From NCBI GenBank assembly GCA_000149265.1, contig CH001992.1:343704-407703 (forward strand): 64,000 bases of DNA, in the 5' to 3' direction. The position numbers and the translations under genes were made by a program. Position 1 is the first letter of the stretch; every line of letters begins with the position of its first letter. The notes below the pieces were generated by a model. It had not been told where the DNA came from. It was given only the letters and a program-made list of their open reading frames with translations, and ran no database searches. This stretch comes from Ciona savignyi (taxonomy: Eukaryota; Chordata; Ascidiacea; Phlebobranchia; Cionidae). Shown here one piece after another: positions 1 to 11,990 of this stretch.

Positions 1-224
1 CTTCACGTGTAATTCCACAGCGTGCAATCCACGTACGTTCGGGGAGTTTTGTTCTATTATCCAAACGTTTCTTGCCAACTTTACTTATCCCCTCCAGCGG
101 TTTTACTTTCACAAATACAGGGCAACACCTCCACCCGGGCACACGACAAATACATCACACCACCAGGCACACGACAAATACAGGGGACACTTGGGCATAC
201 GACAAATACCGGGCATACTTGTCC

Positions 225-521
225 GGCCCGCTGGTCTAACGGTTAAGTGCGTCGCCTTTCAATCAAAAGGTTGCAGGTGCGAACCTGGTCGCTATAGCTA
301 GTCGGTTGTGTCCGTGGGCAAGGCACTTTACGGACATTGCCTGAACCAAGCGGATTAATGGGTTCTACCAAATTAAAGGAACGTGTCGATCATATACAAC
401 AATAGCTCCGGTAACCCGACGATGGGCGCGAGGTGATCTGACGATTGCCCGTGTGTTAACCCCCTTGGTTTTCCCATTCACGGGGATAAAGATAAATATC
501 CTATCCTATCCTATACCCAGA
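225..521 (+). mobile_element. tRNA-derived SINE, family A, near full length
   Basis: The head (about 225-295) looks like a tRNA, with an A-box-like TGGTCTAACGG and a B-box-like GGTGCGAACC, the internal RNA polymerase III promoter layout of tRNA-derived SINEs. A conserved body follows (GGGTTCTACCAAATT, GCTCCGGTAACCCGACGATG, TTTTCCCATTCACGGGGATA). The 3' tail is repeated ATCCT units. The same body recurs many times in the window on both strands, so it is a dispersed repeat and not a tRNA gene. Confidence 0.85.
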
Positions 522-632
522 CAAATTGTACTCCCTATTTAGAACAGCCTAATCCTACAACTTGTGTGACACGTGGATAACAGTATATACCTACAATGTA
601 ATGGTCCCATTAAAGATTGCTTAAACTGTTTT

Positions 633-755
633 GAAGACGCTGATTGAAACGGAACCGGAATACAATCATGCGAACAATCATGCGAACAATTGTGCTTAGT
701 ATATACCTTGCAGCGCAACTGTACACGCACATCATTCGAAGATCGAACAACCACA
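633..755 (+). promoter_or_regulatory. Conserved core promoter of ZP-EGF copy 1
   Basis: The segment upstream of the start codon is conserved in all three gene copies, including a CTGATTGAAACGGAACCGGA block and a TATATA box (700-705) about 51 bp before the ATG. Copy 1 alone carries a direct duplication of CATGCGAACAAT (about 667-690) just before the TATA box. The TATA role is inferred from position and conservation. Confidence 0.55.
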
Positions 756-1457
756 ATGAAGGAACTGATCGGAATCATCATTTTCTGTGCTTTAAGTAAG
801 TACTGGGATTTTTACGTACTTATCACAGTGTACATACCTTACTTTTAAATAAAATAATTGTGGTGTCATGCAAATTATAGAAAATATTATAATCTTACTT
901 TCTACCTAGAAAAATAAATGTTGTGGAGGGTTTTATATAATTGTTCTGGTGTTTAACTGGTGTAGAATATAACGACGATTTGCGCTTTGTCAATTTTTAT
1001 TTCTTCACGACCTAGAGTGGTGTGGTTGCCCTTTGCGTATTTACAAGGAGCAAAAACGTAAACACCTTAATAAGCTCAGTCGTTGTCGTTTGTTTGTGGC
1101 CTTACTATCAAACACATAACTTAATGTTTGTATTATAGGCACGTATGCGCAACCCACAATTAACTGCACTATGGCTCCTTACTTCAGGGTAAGATTTTGA
1201 AGACATAAAAAGCGTGGTTTTGAACAAAAATCATCTTTTCGGTGGCTGTTTTATACTATTCTTATAATTATGTAAAAAAAGGTATTTTAGCATACAATTT
1301 GCATTATATAATTTTGGATAGAGAAAAACTATCTAACAATTTATTGTAATAAGTTTCCAATAAAAAACTCATTATAGTTAGGCACAAAATAAAGGATTTT
1401 ATCATATACAACCCTTATTTCAATTTATAAAGAAAACTTCTATTTGTGTGACGCTTA

Positions 1458-2456
1458 CCGTAAAACCTATATTTCACCGCCATGACGATTTATTTTCAAC
1501 TTTTCCTTAAAAGTGACGTTCTATTAGAGGTGACGTTCAATTGGAGATTGGCGCTCTATTTTTCGACCAGCTGGTCAGAAATTTAAAATGAAATGTATTA
1601 ATGAAAAGAAAAAATTTACGTCACACGGGCATGAGTTCATTTAAATATACCGCTAAAAAAACTTTTTCGTCTGTTTGGTAATAGCCGGTTTAGAAGGCAC
1701 AAGAAAGACTGCTATTGATTAATCTTTCCTTTATTCAATTCAAATTGTTTGCTTACCGCATTAGTGCTGCTTATCGTGACGTGATACTGCATTGTTACTA
1801 CCGGTATGTTGGTTGGTATCTTTTAAATGGCTTTTAACTGCTAGATTATATAAACTTAATCAATTTTATAATTACCGGAAGAGATCTGCTAATACAATTC
1901 CGCCGCTAAAAGTGGTGTTCTATTAGAGGTGGTGTTCAAATCAGGGTTGCCATTTGGCCTTTTTCACGGCCAAATATCAGAAATTTGGCCGTACCAAAAT
2001 CGTCCTGGACGCAAAAAAAATAGTTTGGCCGTGCGGAAAAATCTGGCCGAATTTGGCCGTATAAGCATATTGTCAAGTTTTTGGCCGAAGCGTCATATTA
2101 TTTTTACGCTAAAGTAGAAAAAAGGCAAAAAGAGAGACAGAAAATGGAAATAAATTAATATCAACTGTCTCATTCACGAATCACAAAGCTGATTATGACG
2201 TTTTAAAATAAAATAATAACGGTATGCATTTCAATATAGTAGTTGAACGGGTTTAACAAATCTGGAGGGAATTAAAATTATACAATTTTTCACCAAATAA
2301 AGAGGTAAATAGCCCAATTGGCTAAATTAAATAGTTTATTTTGCACTTGATACAAATTGGCCGAATTTTGGCCGTAAAGCAAAAACAGTTTGGCCGTAAA
2401 GCGTACTTTGCGTCTGGCAACCCTGTAGAGTTGGCGCTCAAATAGAGGTTTTACGG
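1458..2456. mobile_element. TA-target MITE, interrupted by another element
   Basis: Terminal inverted repeats start CCGTAAAACCTATATTT on the left; the right end is the complement of CCGTAAAACCTCTATTT (16 of 17 match). TA dinucleotides flank both ends (1456-1457, 2457-2458). Internal GACGTTCTATTAGAGG / GTTGGCGCTCAAATAGAGG motifs repeat in both orientations. TA flanks suggest a Tc1/mariner-like mobiliser. No transposase ORF is present, so it is non-autonomous. Confidence 0.75.
1942..2425. mobile_element. hAT-like element nested inside the TA MITE
   Basis: The left end CAGGGTTGCCA and right end TGGCAACCCTG are perfect 11-bp inverted repeats. The interior is rich in TTTGGCCGT and its complement. 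It lies inside the element at 1458-2456. The ends resemble hAT termini, but I could not find a matching 8-bp target duplication, so the superfamily call is tentative. Confidence 0.6.
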
Positions 2457-5018
2457 TATAATTTTAGATAGAGAAAAACTATGTAACAATTTATTGTACT
2501 AAGTTTCCTATAAACAATCATTATAGTAAGGCACAAAATAAAGGACTTCATCACACCCCTTATTTTTATAAAAAAAAAGACTTGAGATTTTGTGACGCTT
2601 AGGCCTATATATAGTATACTCCACTGTCAAAATTGCAGCGGCGAGTTAATAATACGTCTTAACTCATTAACCTTTCCAGACTAGACAACGATACGTTGTC
2701 CAAGCTGAAAGCTACCGGAAACGACACGTTGGCTATATCGCTCACCTGTCCGAATAGTACCGATACGATTAAACCAGAATGTAAAACCACTGCCGACAAC
2801 CCACGCTTCATGTTTAACCTTACCAAGTGTCCTGCAAATTATACGGTGCTGAAATTATCATCTTATCGATAAAAACTTTCATTTAGAGATAACTTTAATT
2901 TTTTGTTTTTTTAGACCAATGGAACACACCTGACAGTTTCATACTATATATGGAACATGCCACATTTAAACAAAGGCTTAGTGGTCCAGAGATACAAGGC
3001 CTTATGGATTTGTTTAGTATGTGTGTTTCCAAAGAAACAAATGATTGAATTCGGTAAAATAATACCACAAATTCAGTAAGTTTGTTAAAAGTATTATATA
3101 AGATTTGTAATTAATTATAAACATTTCAGGAAAATTAAAGTTTTTCAAGCTATGGCGAATGGCCAATTTCTTCTGGACTTGGGGTTTTATGCTTCCAGCA
3201 ACTATACGACTAAACTTTTAGCCGGTGCAAACATTAACGTTCCGAATAACGTATACGCCAAAATCCTTCTGGTCGGCGTTCCTAGAAGCGTGACCAGTTT
3301 TATCGTACAGGTGACCAGTTAATCGCTCAAACATTTTTTTTAATTCTAAAAACAAAAATCTGTGGGTACTTATGAAACGTATGCCCTTTATATAAAATCT
3401 GAAATCTGGCTTATAAAGGACGAAAGTTAGATACATAATTTGCTCACTTTCACCCTCGTTATGACCCCTTTTACCATGTCGTTTTTTTAAATAATTTAAC
3501 CATACATGGTCATGATGTTTATGACTTTATTTTTTTGTATCCCAATGGGAGAATCTCCATCAATCGTAAAATTCTTTCTGTCGTGGAGTATTCATCATGG
3601 AATAATGTTAAGCTTTAGTTTATTTTATTTTACCGTGCTAAAAACACAAAGTAGGACCTTTGATAAAAAAATTAAAAATGGCTAAAAGGCGGCAAAACGA
3701 CAGTTGTTTAAACACGTCTATAATCCAATCAATTACTGACTTTAGGTATTATGTAGACGTGGCAACGTAAAGCTCGTGCTCTAAGCTAAAACAAAACCCG
3801 AAAATCAGGCATCCTGCGTTTGAGTCATTGTATTTATCACATCCAAAAAAACATCCTACCGGAAAATAACATTTATATTCAGACAATACAATGCTGGGCT
3901 ACAGACGTAAACGACCCGAACGCTCCTAGAAGATACGATCTAATATCGCACAGGTTATTATGAACTGCTACCAATAATAGGTTTGTATACGCCTTAATGT
4001 TTTCTGTTTCAGTTGCCCTGCTGATATGTATACATGGTCGACTCGAAACTACAACTCGACCTATGCGACTTTTCACTTCAGTTCTTTCACGTGGACCAAC
4101 GTATCGCTTTCAATTCAAGCAATCTATGTGCACTGCATGGTCTGCATATGCGATCTTAACTTGAATGCTACATGCAACAGCCTTGTAAGAAAGCATATTT
4201 ATCACAGCATTACTAATATAGTGTATACTACACGGCGTTGTATGGGTTTTGTATTTCTTCTCTGGTGTTTCGTAACACAATTAAAGTTATCTCTAAATGA
4301 ACCAGGTACTCAACATATTAATCTGACGACTTTGTTTTAGACATGTGCTCCTAGAATACGTCGAGATGTCTCCACGAAAGCGTCTCAGACCATCTCAGCT
4401 GGCCCACTTTACATCACTCCTCACCACACTCCAAATCTGTGTGACCAGGTAGGTAATAGAGATATTTCGAAAATAACATTTGCAATCCCGAGTTGTTTCA
4501 GAGCGGTTGTTCGGACATATGTACGATGATAGGTGGCATGCCCGTGTGTTCATGTACTGGGGGGATGATGCTTGCTGATAATTTGAAGACATGCGTCGGT
4601 AAGTCTGCCAAGTGTTTATTTATATGTATATGTATTTCCATTTGTCATTTAGAATTGTATAGCGTTGTATATGATGTTGCTTCTAATAGTATATTACTAC
4701 AAGCAAACCTGCGTTTCAGTTCAACTTTCATTTTGTATTTTAGATTATGTGCCTTAACACGAAGTTCTATTAAGTACCCCCCCTCCCCCATTAAATAATT
4801 CATACTTAATTTTCCTAACAGCCCTTGCGGATGACGTGTTCAGTTCAAAATCGATGTTCTACATTCTCGGCATTTCGGTGGTACTCGTTGTTGGAGCTTA
4901 CTTTTGGAAAATTAAGTAGTTTTAGTTGGAACAAGACTTCAAAATTCTACCGCTATTGTGTTTCTTTTAGTTTTAACATAATTGGATAATGTTATTTACG
5001 TGTATCAAGGTAAAGTTT

Positions 5019-5024
5019 AATAAA
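5019..5024 (+). terminator. Polyadenylation signal, ZP-EGF copy 1
   Basis: AATAAA lies 100 nt past the stop codon, in a 3' flank conserved with copy 2 (AATAAA at 11414-11419). Confidence 0.55.
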
Positions 5025-5351
5025 TATAACGGATGAGACCAAGTATACTACGTTTCTGATACTAAACATATAGACTCTTATAATACTTTATAAAGAACTT
5101 TATAAAGGTACAGTCTTACTTTGGTTTCATGACAATAAAACATTTACAACTGAAAATTTACAACCAGCACCTTACATTTTAACCACTTGACAATTTATAA
5201 TTGAACCGCTACAAGCTAACTCTTGTAGAATCTTTGCTGTCTACACATTCAGGTAGGCTAGAACCAACAAGCTCTCCGCCAGATAGATTATTGCAATCGA
5301 TTTATTACAAAATATTTAAACATTAGAAAACGACAAAGAAGCACAAATAAT

Positions 5352-5650
5352 GCTAGGATCCTCATCTTTATCTCCGTATATGAAAAAAAAACGCAAGGGG
5401 CGTTTACACACGGGTAATTCTCAGATTAATTCGTCATTCTTGGGTTATTGAAGCTATTCCAATATACGTTGTGTAAAAACGGAAACCAATATTGCCCTGG
5501 GGTAATAACGACACAAAAAAGTGTTGTCCGCCGAACAGCTTGGTGGGTTAATGTTGTAGATTCGAAACTGATCGTGGACATCGCCCAAGGCCAGTGGACT
5601 AATGGGTTCAAAATTTGGGGAACGGCTCAAAATACAAGCTGGAATAATAG
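5352..5650. mobile_element. Degraded SINE family A pieces shared with copy 2
   Basis: At 5352-5455 an antisense SINE 3' part is visible (TAGGAT, then CGCAAGGGGCGTTTACACACGGG). At 5527-5645 a sense piece contains CAGTGGACTAATGGGTTCAAA. Counterparts lie at about 11727-11820 and 11977-12465, so the insertions predate the copy 1 / copy 2 duplication. From 5650 to 6035 I see no gene. Confidence 0.55.
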
Positions 5651-7267
5651 CAACAAATTAAACAAAAAAAAACACTCGGCTTTACGATAAGTTTTCGTTT
5701 CACAGCGTCAAACAGTTGCTATGGACTAGGGGACTAGGCTATAATACTTTGTGGGAATTCCACACGAGTTTATAATTGTATTTCTATGTGTTTTTAATTA
5801 TTAATTCGTTATGCCATGTGTCCAGATTTTGTGCATGGGAAGCTACGATTAAATTCCTGTTTTTGACAGCGCAGTCGATGAATTATTTCCCCAGTCTGTT
5901 TAACGCCGTCCACGCCTCGTGTATACAAACATGTGTTTCCTGTTATGTGTCTTATATAAACTGTATAAGATTTTATATTATCAGAGAGCATTTTGGTATT
6001 GCCTTGCTTGGCTTTGCCGCTTTCTCAATCTTTTACCTTATTTACCTAAGCTATGTCCTGTGTACAGCGCTCTTCCTGACTGCACCTTGCGTAAATACCT
6101 AATAAATACCTAACCTCTGTTCACCCTTTGTCTTTTACCCTGCTCTAAACCCGTCCAAAAGTAGTGCGCTGCTACAACTTAAAACAAATATAAACATAAG
6201 GATGGCACTTTATATTTTATGTGTTTTTAAATGGATATAACATAATAAAGGTTATGTCATGCATCGCGGAAGTTTGGTCAAGATAACCGTCAAACCGATC
6301 TCGACGTACATAATTATTAGTAATAAAATAGGAAGATAGGATAGGATAATCGTGTTTATTCCCGTGAATGGAAAAAATCAAGTGACGTTAATACATGGAA
6401 AGTTGTAATGGCTTGGTTATTGGAAAAATTAAGTTTTAAAAATTAGGTTTTTCTTTGTAGTAGTTTTTATTATTGGTTTAGCCGTAGTATAATCTTTTTT
6501 ATTTTAATAAATTAAAGGCAGTCAGGTCTCACGATTTGGCGTTAAAATAGGGTTCTGGGACCACACACCTCTTAAGCCCTCCCTCATTCGTCAAAACCTA
6601 GTCGTTTCGGCAAGGATTACTGTTTAGCGTTCCAAAGCGACCTACGGTCTAACGCGGTAATCTAAGTTACAAACTTATCGCATTGGATCGTAAGCGCATA
6701 ACGTAGCTCAACAGTAATCGCAATGCAGACAAATCTTGATGGTTTATTGTGCAGTTTTGGGTATAAGCGTTTATATTTATTCTTACGTTAATTATTATAG
6801 CCTTTGTCTAACAATTCTTTTGAATTTTGTCGGTGTATATGCCATGGTGCAGCTTATACCAACAGATTAGCCTTTTAAGCACGAATTTAACCTAATTTCT
6901 AGCTTTCGTTTAATATATAGGCTACCGTATTAATTGTGAAATAAATCAATTACATATTTTTAAGAACAACAGAATATAGGGAAAAAGGAACCAACTTAAT
7001 GCAGCTAAAACTGTGCATAATGCAGATGCAGCCTGACATGCGCAAGATTATCTCGGGAAGTGTCATTCCATTGGCTACTCTGCAGGGCAGATTTGGGTAC
7101 CCCCACAATATTAAGTACTAAAATGCAACATATTTTAATCCTCGCTGAAGGGTATTTTTTACAACTATGTCTAGCGACGATCCCAGTACCCATCTAGGCC
7201 GCAATCCAAGCTCTGTTGGCCTTAGTCGGTTGTGACCTAAAACATAAATATCCCATCCTAGCCACAT

Positions 7268-7375
7268 GCCAGCACCCTTTCTTCACCACTTCCAGCATCA
7301 CATACAGCACCATTCCAGCACCATTTCAGCGCCACTTCCTGCCCCATTCCATCACAACATCCACCGCCACATCTA
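7268..7375 (+). repeat. Degenerate CAGCACCATTCC minisatellite
   Basis: Tandem, imperfect units of roughly 10-12 bp (CAGCACCATTCC, CAGCGCCACTTCC and similar). The duplicate at 15490-15655 is longer by about 50 bp. Confidence 0.65.
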
Positions 7376-7675
7376 GTTTCGCTTAAAATTGCAAAATGTA
7401 ACACATGTTACTATGTAAGTAACACAGTCCGCTTATAGCGCATATAAAAACATAGCTCATATTGCTGTAAGCGTTATATTATAAACGGATTGGTTGCTGA
7501 GATCGTCTAAATTTCGTATAATTTTTTAATGGTTTGTAAAAAGAAGGAGCAATTGCGTATAAAATTAAACATACTGCATTACTTTGGCAACGGCGTCATT
7601 AAAGCGCAGGAAGAAGATTGTCCGTGTGGTGGCGCACAATGCCGTTATCCCATTCACTGAAATACATCACTAAGT

Positions 7676-7915
7676 ACGGTCGTGTGGCCAAATGGTTAAC
7701 GCGACCGGTACATATACCTACCTATACAAAAAACGGTCCTGGTGCCGGGCCCATCATGTGCTCGAAACTTGGCTTAGTAAAAAAAAAAAAATAACTAATG
7801 TTCTGGTACGGTCGTGTGGCCGAATGGTTTACGCAACCAATAAATATAACGATTCTATTCAAAACGGTCTAAGGGGAGAGTTCGCTATGGATTTGAACCT
7901 TTAAGCTGGTGCTTC
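7676..7915 (+). mobile_element. Two tRNA-derived SINE family B copies
   Basis: Both start ACGGTCGTGTGGCC(A/G)AATGG, which resembles the 5' arm and A-box of a Ser/Leu-type tRNA. The first (7676-7795) has a B-box-like TGCTCGAAACT and an A-rich tail. The second (7806-7910) is an older variant. The first is absent from the second duplication unit at the equivalent place (about 15950), so it inserted after the units separated or is polymorphic. Confidence 0.7.
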
Positions 7916-8109
7916 AAATTTTAGTTCGTTAAAAAAACAGAATGAACTATCTATTGATGGATTATTTGAAGAAAGTGTAGATATTAAAATTGTACTTCTT
8001 AGTTATAACAGCTTAACCTTATACAGCTGGTGTGACACGTAGTACGATAATACTCTAACAGTCTATAGTTCTATACCTACAATGTAATGTCTCATTTAAG
8101 TTTGCTTAA

Positions 8110-8231
8110 ACTATTGTTTCGAAGACGCTGATTGAAACGGAACCGGAATACAATAATGCCAACAATTGTGCTTGGTATATACCTTGCAGCGCAACTGTAC
8201 ACGCACATCATTCGAAGATCGAACAACCACA
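8110..8231 (+). promoter_or_regulatory. Conserved core promoter of ZP-EGF copy 2
   Basis: Same arrangement as copies 1 and 3: the CTGATTGAAACGGAACCGGA block, then TATATA at 8176-8181, about 51 bp before the ATG. Function is inferred from conservation. Confidence 0.55.
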
Positions 8232-11200
8232 ATGAAGGAACTGATCGGAATCATCATTTTCTGTGCTTTAAGTAAGTACTGGGATTTTTACGTACTTATC
8301 ACAGTGTACATACCTAACTTTTAAATAAAAATAATTGTGGTGTCATGCAAATTATAGAAAATATTATAATCTTACTTTCTGACTAGAAAATAAATGTTGT
8401 GGAGTGTTATATATAATTGTTCTAGTGTTTAACTGGTGTAGAATATAACGATTTGAGCCAATTTTTATTCCTTCACGATCTAAAGTGGCGTCGTTGCCCT
8501 TTGCGTATTTACAAGGAGCAAAAACGTAAACACCTTAATAAGCTCAGTCCTTGTCGTTTGTTTGTGGCCTTACTATCAAACACATGACTTATTGTTTGTA
8601 TTGTAGGCACGTATGCACAACCCACAATCAAGTGCACTATGGCTCCTCACTTCAAGTAAGATTTTGTAAAAATTGTGTATATATTATTTAAACATATAAA
8701 GCGTGGTTTCGAACAAAGTAGCCTACATGTCTTCGGCGGCTGTTTTACACTATTCTTAAAATTATTTAAAAAGGTAGTTTTAGCATACAATTTGCATTAT
8801 ATAATTTTAGATAGAGAACAACTATGTAACAATTTATTGTACTAAGTTTCCTATAAACAATCATTATAGTAAGGCACAAAATAAAGGACTTCATCACAGC
8901 CCTTATTTTTATAAAAAAAGACTTGAGATTTTGTGACGCTTATATATAGTAAAATCCACTGTTAAAATTGCAGTGGCGAGTTAATTATACACCTTAATGC
9001 ATAATCCTTTCCAGACTAGACATGACCACATTGTCCAAGCTGAAAGCTACCGGAAACGACAAGTTGGTTATTTCGCTCACCTGTCCGAATAATACCGATA
9101 CGATTAAACCAGAATGTAAAACCACTGCCAACAACCCAAGCTTCACGTTCAACCTTACGCAGTGTCCTGCAAATTATACGGTGCCGAAAAAAACCCTCTT
9201 ATCGATGGAAACTTTCATTAACATATTGCTTTTTTAGACCAATGGAACACACCTTACAGTTGCGTACTATATATGGAGAATGCCACATTTTAGCACAACT
9301 GTAGTGGTCAGGAGATACGAGGCCTTATGGATTTGTTTAGAATGTGTGTTTCCAAAAAAACAAATGATTGAATTCGGTAAAATAATACCACAAATCCAGT
9401 AAGTTTGTTAAACGTATTACAAGATAACAAATTAATTACACGCATTTCAGGAAAATTAAAGTTTTTCAAGCTATGGCAAATGGCCATTTTCTTCTGGACT
9501 TCGGCTTTTACGCTTCTAGCAACTATACGACTAAACTTGTAGCCGGTGCAAACATTAACGTTCCGAATAACGTCTACGCGAAAATCAGTTTAGCCGGCGT
9601 TCCGAAGAGCGTGGCCAGTTTTATCGTACAGGTAACGAAGTTTTATAGCTTAAACATTTTTATTAATCCTAAAAACAAAACTCTGTAGGTCGCTATAAAA
9701 TGTAAACCCTTTTTATAATTGCTGGCATCTGGCTCACGACAAAATTTAGATACATAACATAATTTCCTTATAACCCCTTCATAACTATGTCGTTTTTTTA
9801 ATTTTTTGGTATCCGTGGTCATGATGTTAGTATCCGTGGTCATGATGTTCACATGTAATTTTTGTGCGTAGGGGCAATAGAAGAATCTTTATCAATCGCA
9901 AAATCCTTGAAAACATTCTTCTGTCGTAGAATATTTATCATGAAATATTGTTCGGCTTTCGTTTAGTGTTATTTTCTGTGATGATAACACAAGTAGGACC
10001 TTTGATGAAACATTGGAAAACGGGAAAAAGACGACAAAACGACAGTTGTTTAAACACGTCTGTAATCCAATCAATTACTGACTTTAGGTATATGTAGACG
10101 TGGCAACGAAAAGCTCGTGCTCTAAGCTAAAACAAAACCCGGAAATCAGGCATCCTGCATTTGAGTCATTGTATTTATCACATCCAAAAAAACATCCTAC
10201 CGGAAAATAACATTTATATTCAGACAATACAATGCTGGGCTACAGACGTTAAAGACCCGAACGCTCCTAGAAGATACGATCTTATATCGCACAGGTTATT
10301 ATGAACTGCTACCAATAATAGGTTTGTATACGCCTTATAATGTTCTCTGTTTCAGTTGCCCTGCTGATATGTATACATGGTCGACTCGAAACTACAACTC
10401 GACCTATGCGACTTTTCACTTCAGTTCTTTCACGTGGACCAACGTATCGATTTCAATCCAAGCAATCTATGTGCACTGCATGGTCTGCATATGCGATCTT
10501 AACTTGAATGCTACATGCAACGACCTTGTAAGAGAGCATATTCGTCACATCATTACTAATATAGTGTATAACTCACGGCGTTGTTTGGATTTTGTATTTC
10601 TTCTCTGGTCTATCATACCGCAATTTTAAGTTAATCTATATATAAACCAGGTATTCTACATATTAATCTAACGACTTTGTTTTAGACATGTGCTCCTAGA
10701 AAGCGTCGAGATGTCTCCACGAAAGCGTCTCAGACCATCTCAGCTGGTCCACTTTACATCACTCCTCACCACACTCCAAATCTGTGTGACCAGGTAGGTA
10801 ATAGAGATATTTCGAAAAGAACATTTGCAATCCCGAGTTGTTTCAGAGCGGTTGTTCGGACATATGTACGATGATAGGTGGCATGCCCGTGTGTTCATGT
10901 ACTGGGGGGCTGGTACTTGCTGATGATTTGAAGACATGCGTCGGTAAGTCGGCCAAGTGTTTATTTATATGTATATGTATTTCCATTTGTCATTTAGAAC
11001 TGTATATTGTGTTTCTTCTATGGTATATTACTACAAACCAAAGCAGCGTTAACATCCAAGAGTTAATACACGCAATTTTTCAGCCTAACATTCGTTTTGT
11101 ATTTTAGATTCTGCGTGGTATTAATAGCTCTTACTATTTGGTCACACAGCCACATATTTTAAATAAACAAAGCCATAAAGAAGCGTTCTTTTAATTCATA

Positions 11201-11318
11201 CTCAATTTACCTAACAGCTTTTGCGGATGACGTGTTCAGTTCCAATTCGATGTTCTTATACATTCTCGGCATTTCGGTACTACTCATTGTCGGAGCTTAC
11301 TTTTGGAAAACAAAGTAG
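8232..11318 (+). CDS. ZP-domain / EGF-like membrane protein, copy 2 (intact, 381 aa)
   Basis: Exons: 8232-8271, 8607-8655, 9015-9180, 9238-9398, 9451-9631, 10224-10294, 10356-10527, 10686-10793, 10847-10943, 11218-11318. All phases match. Order: signal peptide (residues 1 to about 17, MKELIGIIIFCALSTYA); ZP domain (about 18-280) with NGTHLTVAYYI, a Y-D-L-I-S-x-C motif and F-H-F-S-S-F-T-W-T before IYVHCMVCICD; furin-type site PRKRRD (284-289); EGF-like module with cysteines 314, 319, 323, 332, 334, 347; one transmembrane helix (about 360-377); short tail WKTK. ZP modules polymerise outside the cell after cleavage at such a site, and ascidian egg-coat proteins contain them. Here the EGF module sits between the cleavage site and the membrane, so cleavage would leave it behind. 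Role unknown; egg coat or epithelial surface are candidates. The exon 3 donor (GTGCCG) is weak. Confidence 0.88.
9806..9852 (+). repeat. Tandem 21-bp duplication in ZP-EGF intron
   Basis: GTATCCGTGGTCATGATGTT occurs twice back to back in intron 5 of copy 2. Copy 1 has only related single sequence. Confidence 0.7.
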
Positions 11319-11413
11319 TGTTAGTTGGAACAAGACTCCAGAAATCTACTGAGATTGTGTTTTTGTTTTAATATAAATGGATAATGTTATTTACGTGTAC
11401 CAAGGTAAAGTTC

Positions 11414-11419
11414 AATAAA
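11414..11419 (+). terminator. Polyadenylation signal, ZP-EGF copy 2
   Basis: AATAAA lies 96 nt past the stop codon, at the position equivalent to copy 1. Confidence 0.55.
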
Positions 11420-11990
11420 TATAACGGATGAGACCAAGTATACTATGTTTCTGACACGAAACAAATATACTCTTATACTAATGTTATAAAGACTGTACAA
11501 GCATACTTTGGTTTCATGCCAATAAAACCCCCACAACCGAATATTTACCACCAGCACCTTACATCTAAACCACTTGACAATTTAATCCCTTTTAAGGCTC
11601 ACTTTTGTAGAATCTTTGCTGTCTACACATTCGGGTGGGCTGGAACCAAAAAGTTCTCCGCCAGATAAATAGCTGCAGTTGACTTATATATATAACAAGA
11701 CTTTTAAACATAAGAAAAGCTAGGATCTTCATATTTATCTTCGTTAATGGGAAAACGCAAGGGGCGTTAACGCACGGGTAATCCTCAGATTAATTCGTCA
11801 CTCTAGGGTTCGGAGCTCAGTCTATATATACGTAGGCTATATAGGCAGCTAAACACAACTGAACGTTACATGTCAAACAAAAAGCCTAAATAAACATGGT
11901 AAGAGCCAAACGAGAGCACATGTGGGGCATTAATACCGGCACAAACGAATTCATAAGTTTTGTTACGGTGAACAGCTTGGTGGGTTAATG

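Larger units (their letters stand above)
1305..2601. repeat. Direct repeat of about 145 bp flanking a nested transposon
   Basis: Intron 2 of copy 1 contains two similar stretches, about 1305-1457 and 2457-2601. Both run from TATAATTTT(A/G)GATAGAGA through GGCACAAAATAAAGGA to GTGACGCTTA. Copies 2 and 3 have this stretch once (for example 8800-8942). The TA-flanked element at 1458-2456 sits exactly between them, so copy 1 carries a local tandem duplication with the element at the join. Confidence 0.75.
756..4919 (+). pseudogene. ZP-EGF membrane protein, copy 1 (probable frameshift)
   Basis: Exons: 756-795, 1139-1188, 2680-2845, 2915-3075, 3130-3310, 3883-3953, 4013-4184, 4341-4448, 4502-4598, 4822-4919. 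Nine exons match copy 2 and stay in phase. They encode the signal peptide (start MKELIGIIIFCALS), ZP domain, a cleavage site read as PRIRRD, a six-cysteine EGF-like module and a C-terminal membrane helix. At the end of exon 2 the sequence is TTCAGGGTAAG where copies 2 and 3 have TTCAAGTAAG and TTCAGGTAAG. The only GT then leaves exon 2 at 50 nt instead of 49. Exon 3 would be read out of frame and reach a stop within about 25 codons. It is either a recent pseudogene, a gene rescued by unseen splicing, or a single-base sequencing error, since all other exons look selected. Intron 2 is enlarged by nested transposons. Confidence 0.8.

Noticed and set aside
225-295. Possible tRNA gene
   Set aside because: The tRNA-like head is attached to a repeated body and tail found many times in the window, and the cloverleaf is imperfect, so it is a SINE head.
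7268-7375. CRISPR-like array of short repeats
   Set aside because: Units are imperfect, have no distinct spacers and lie in an animal genome. It is a minisatellite.
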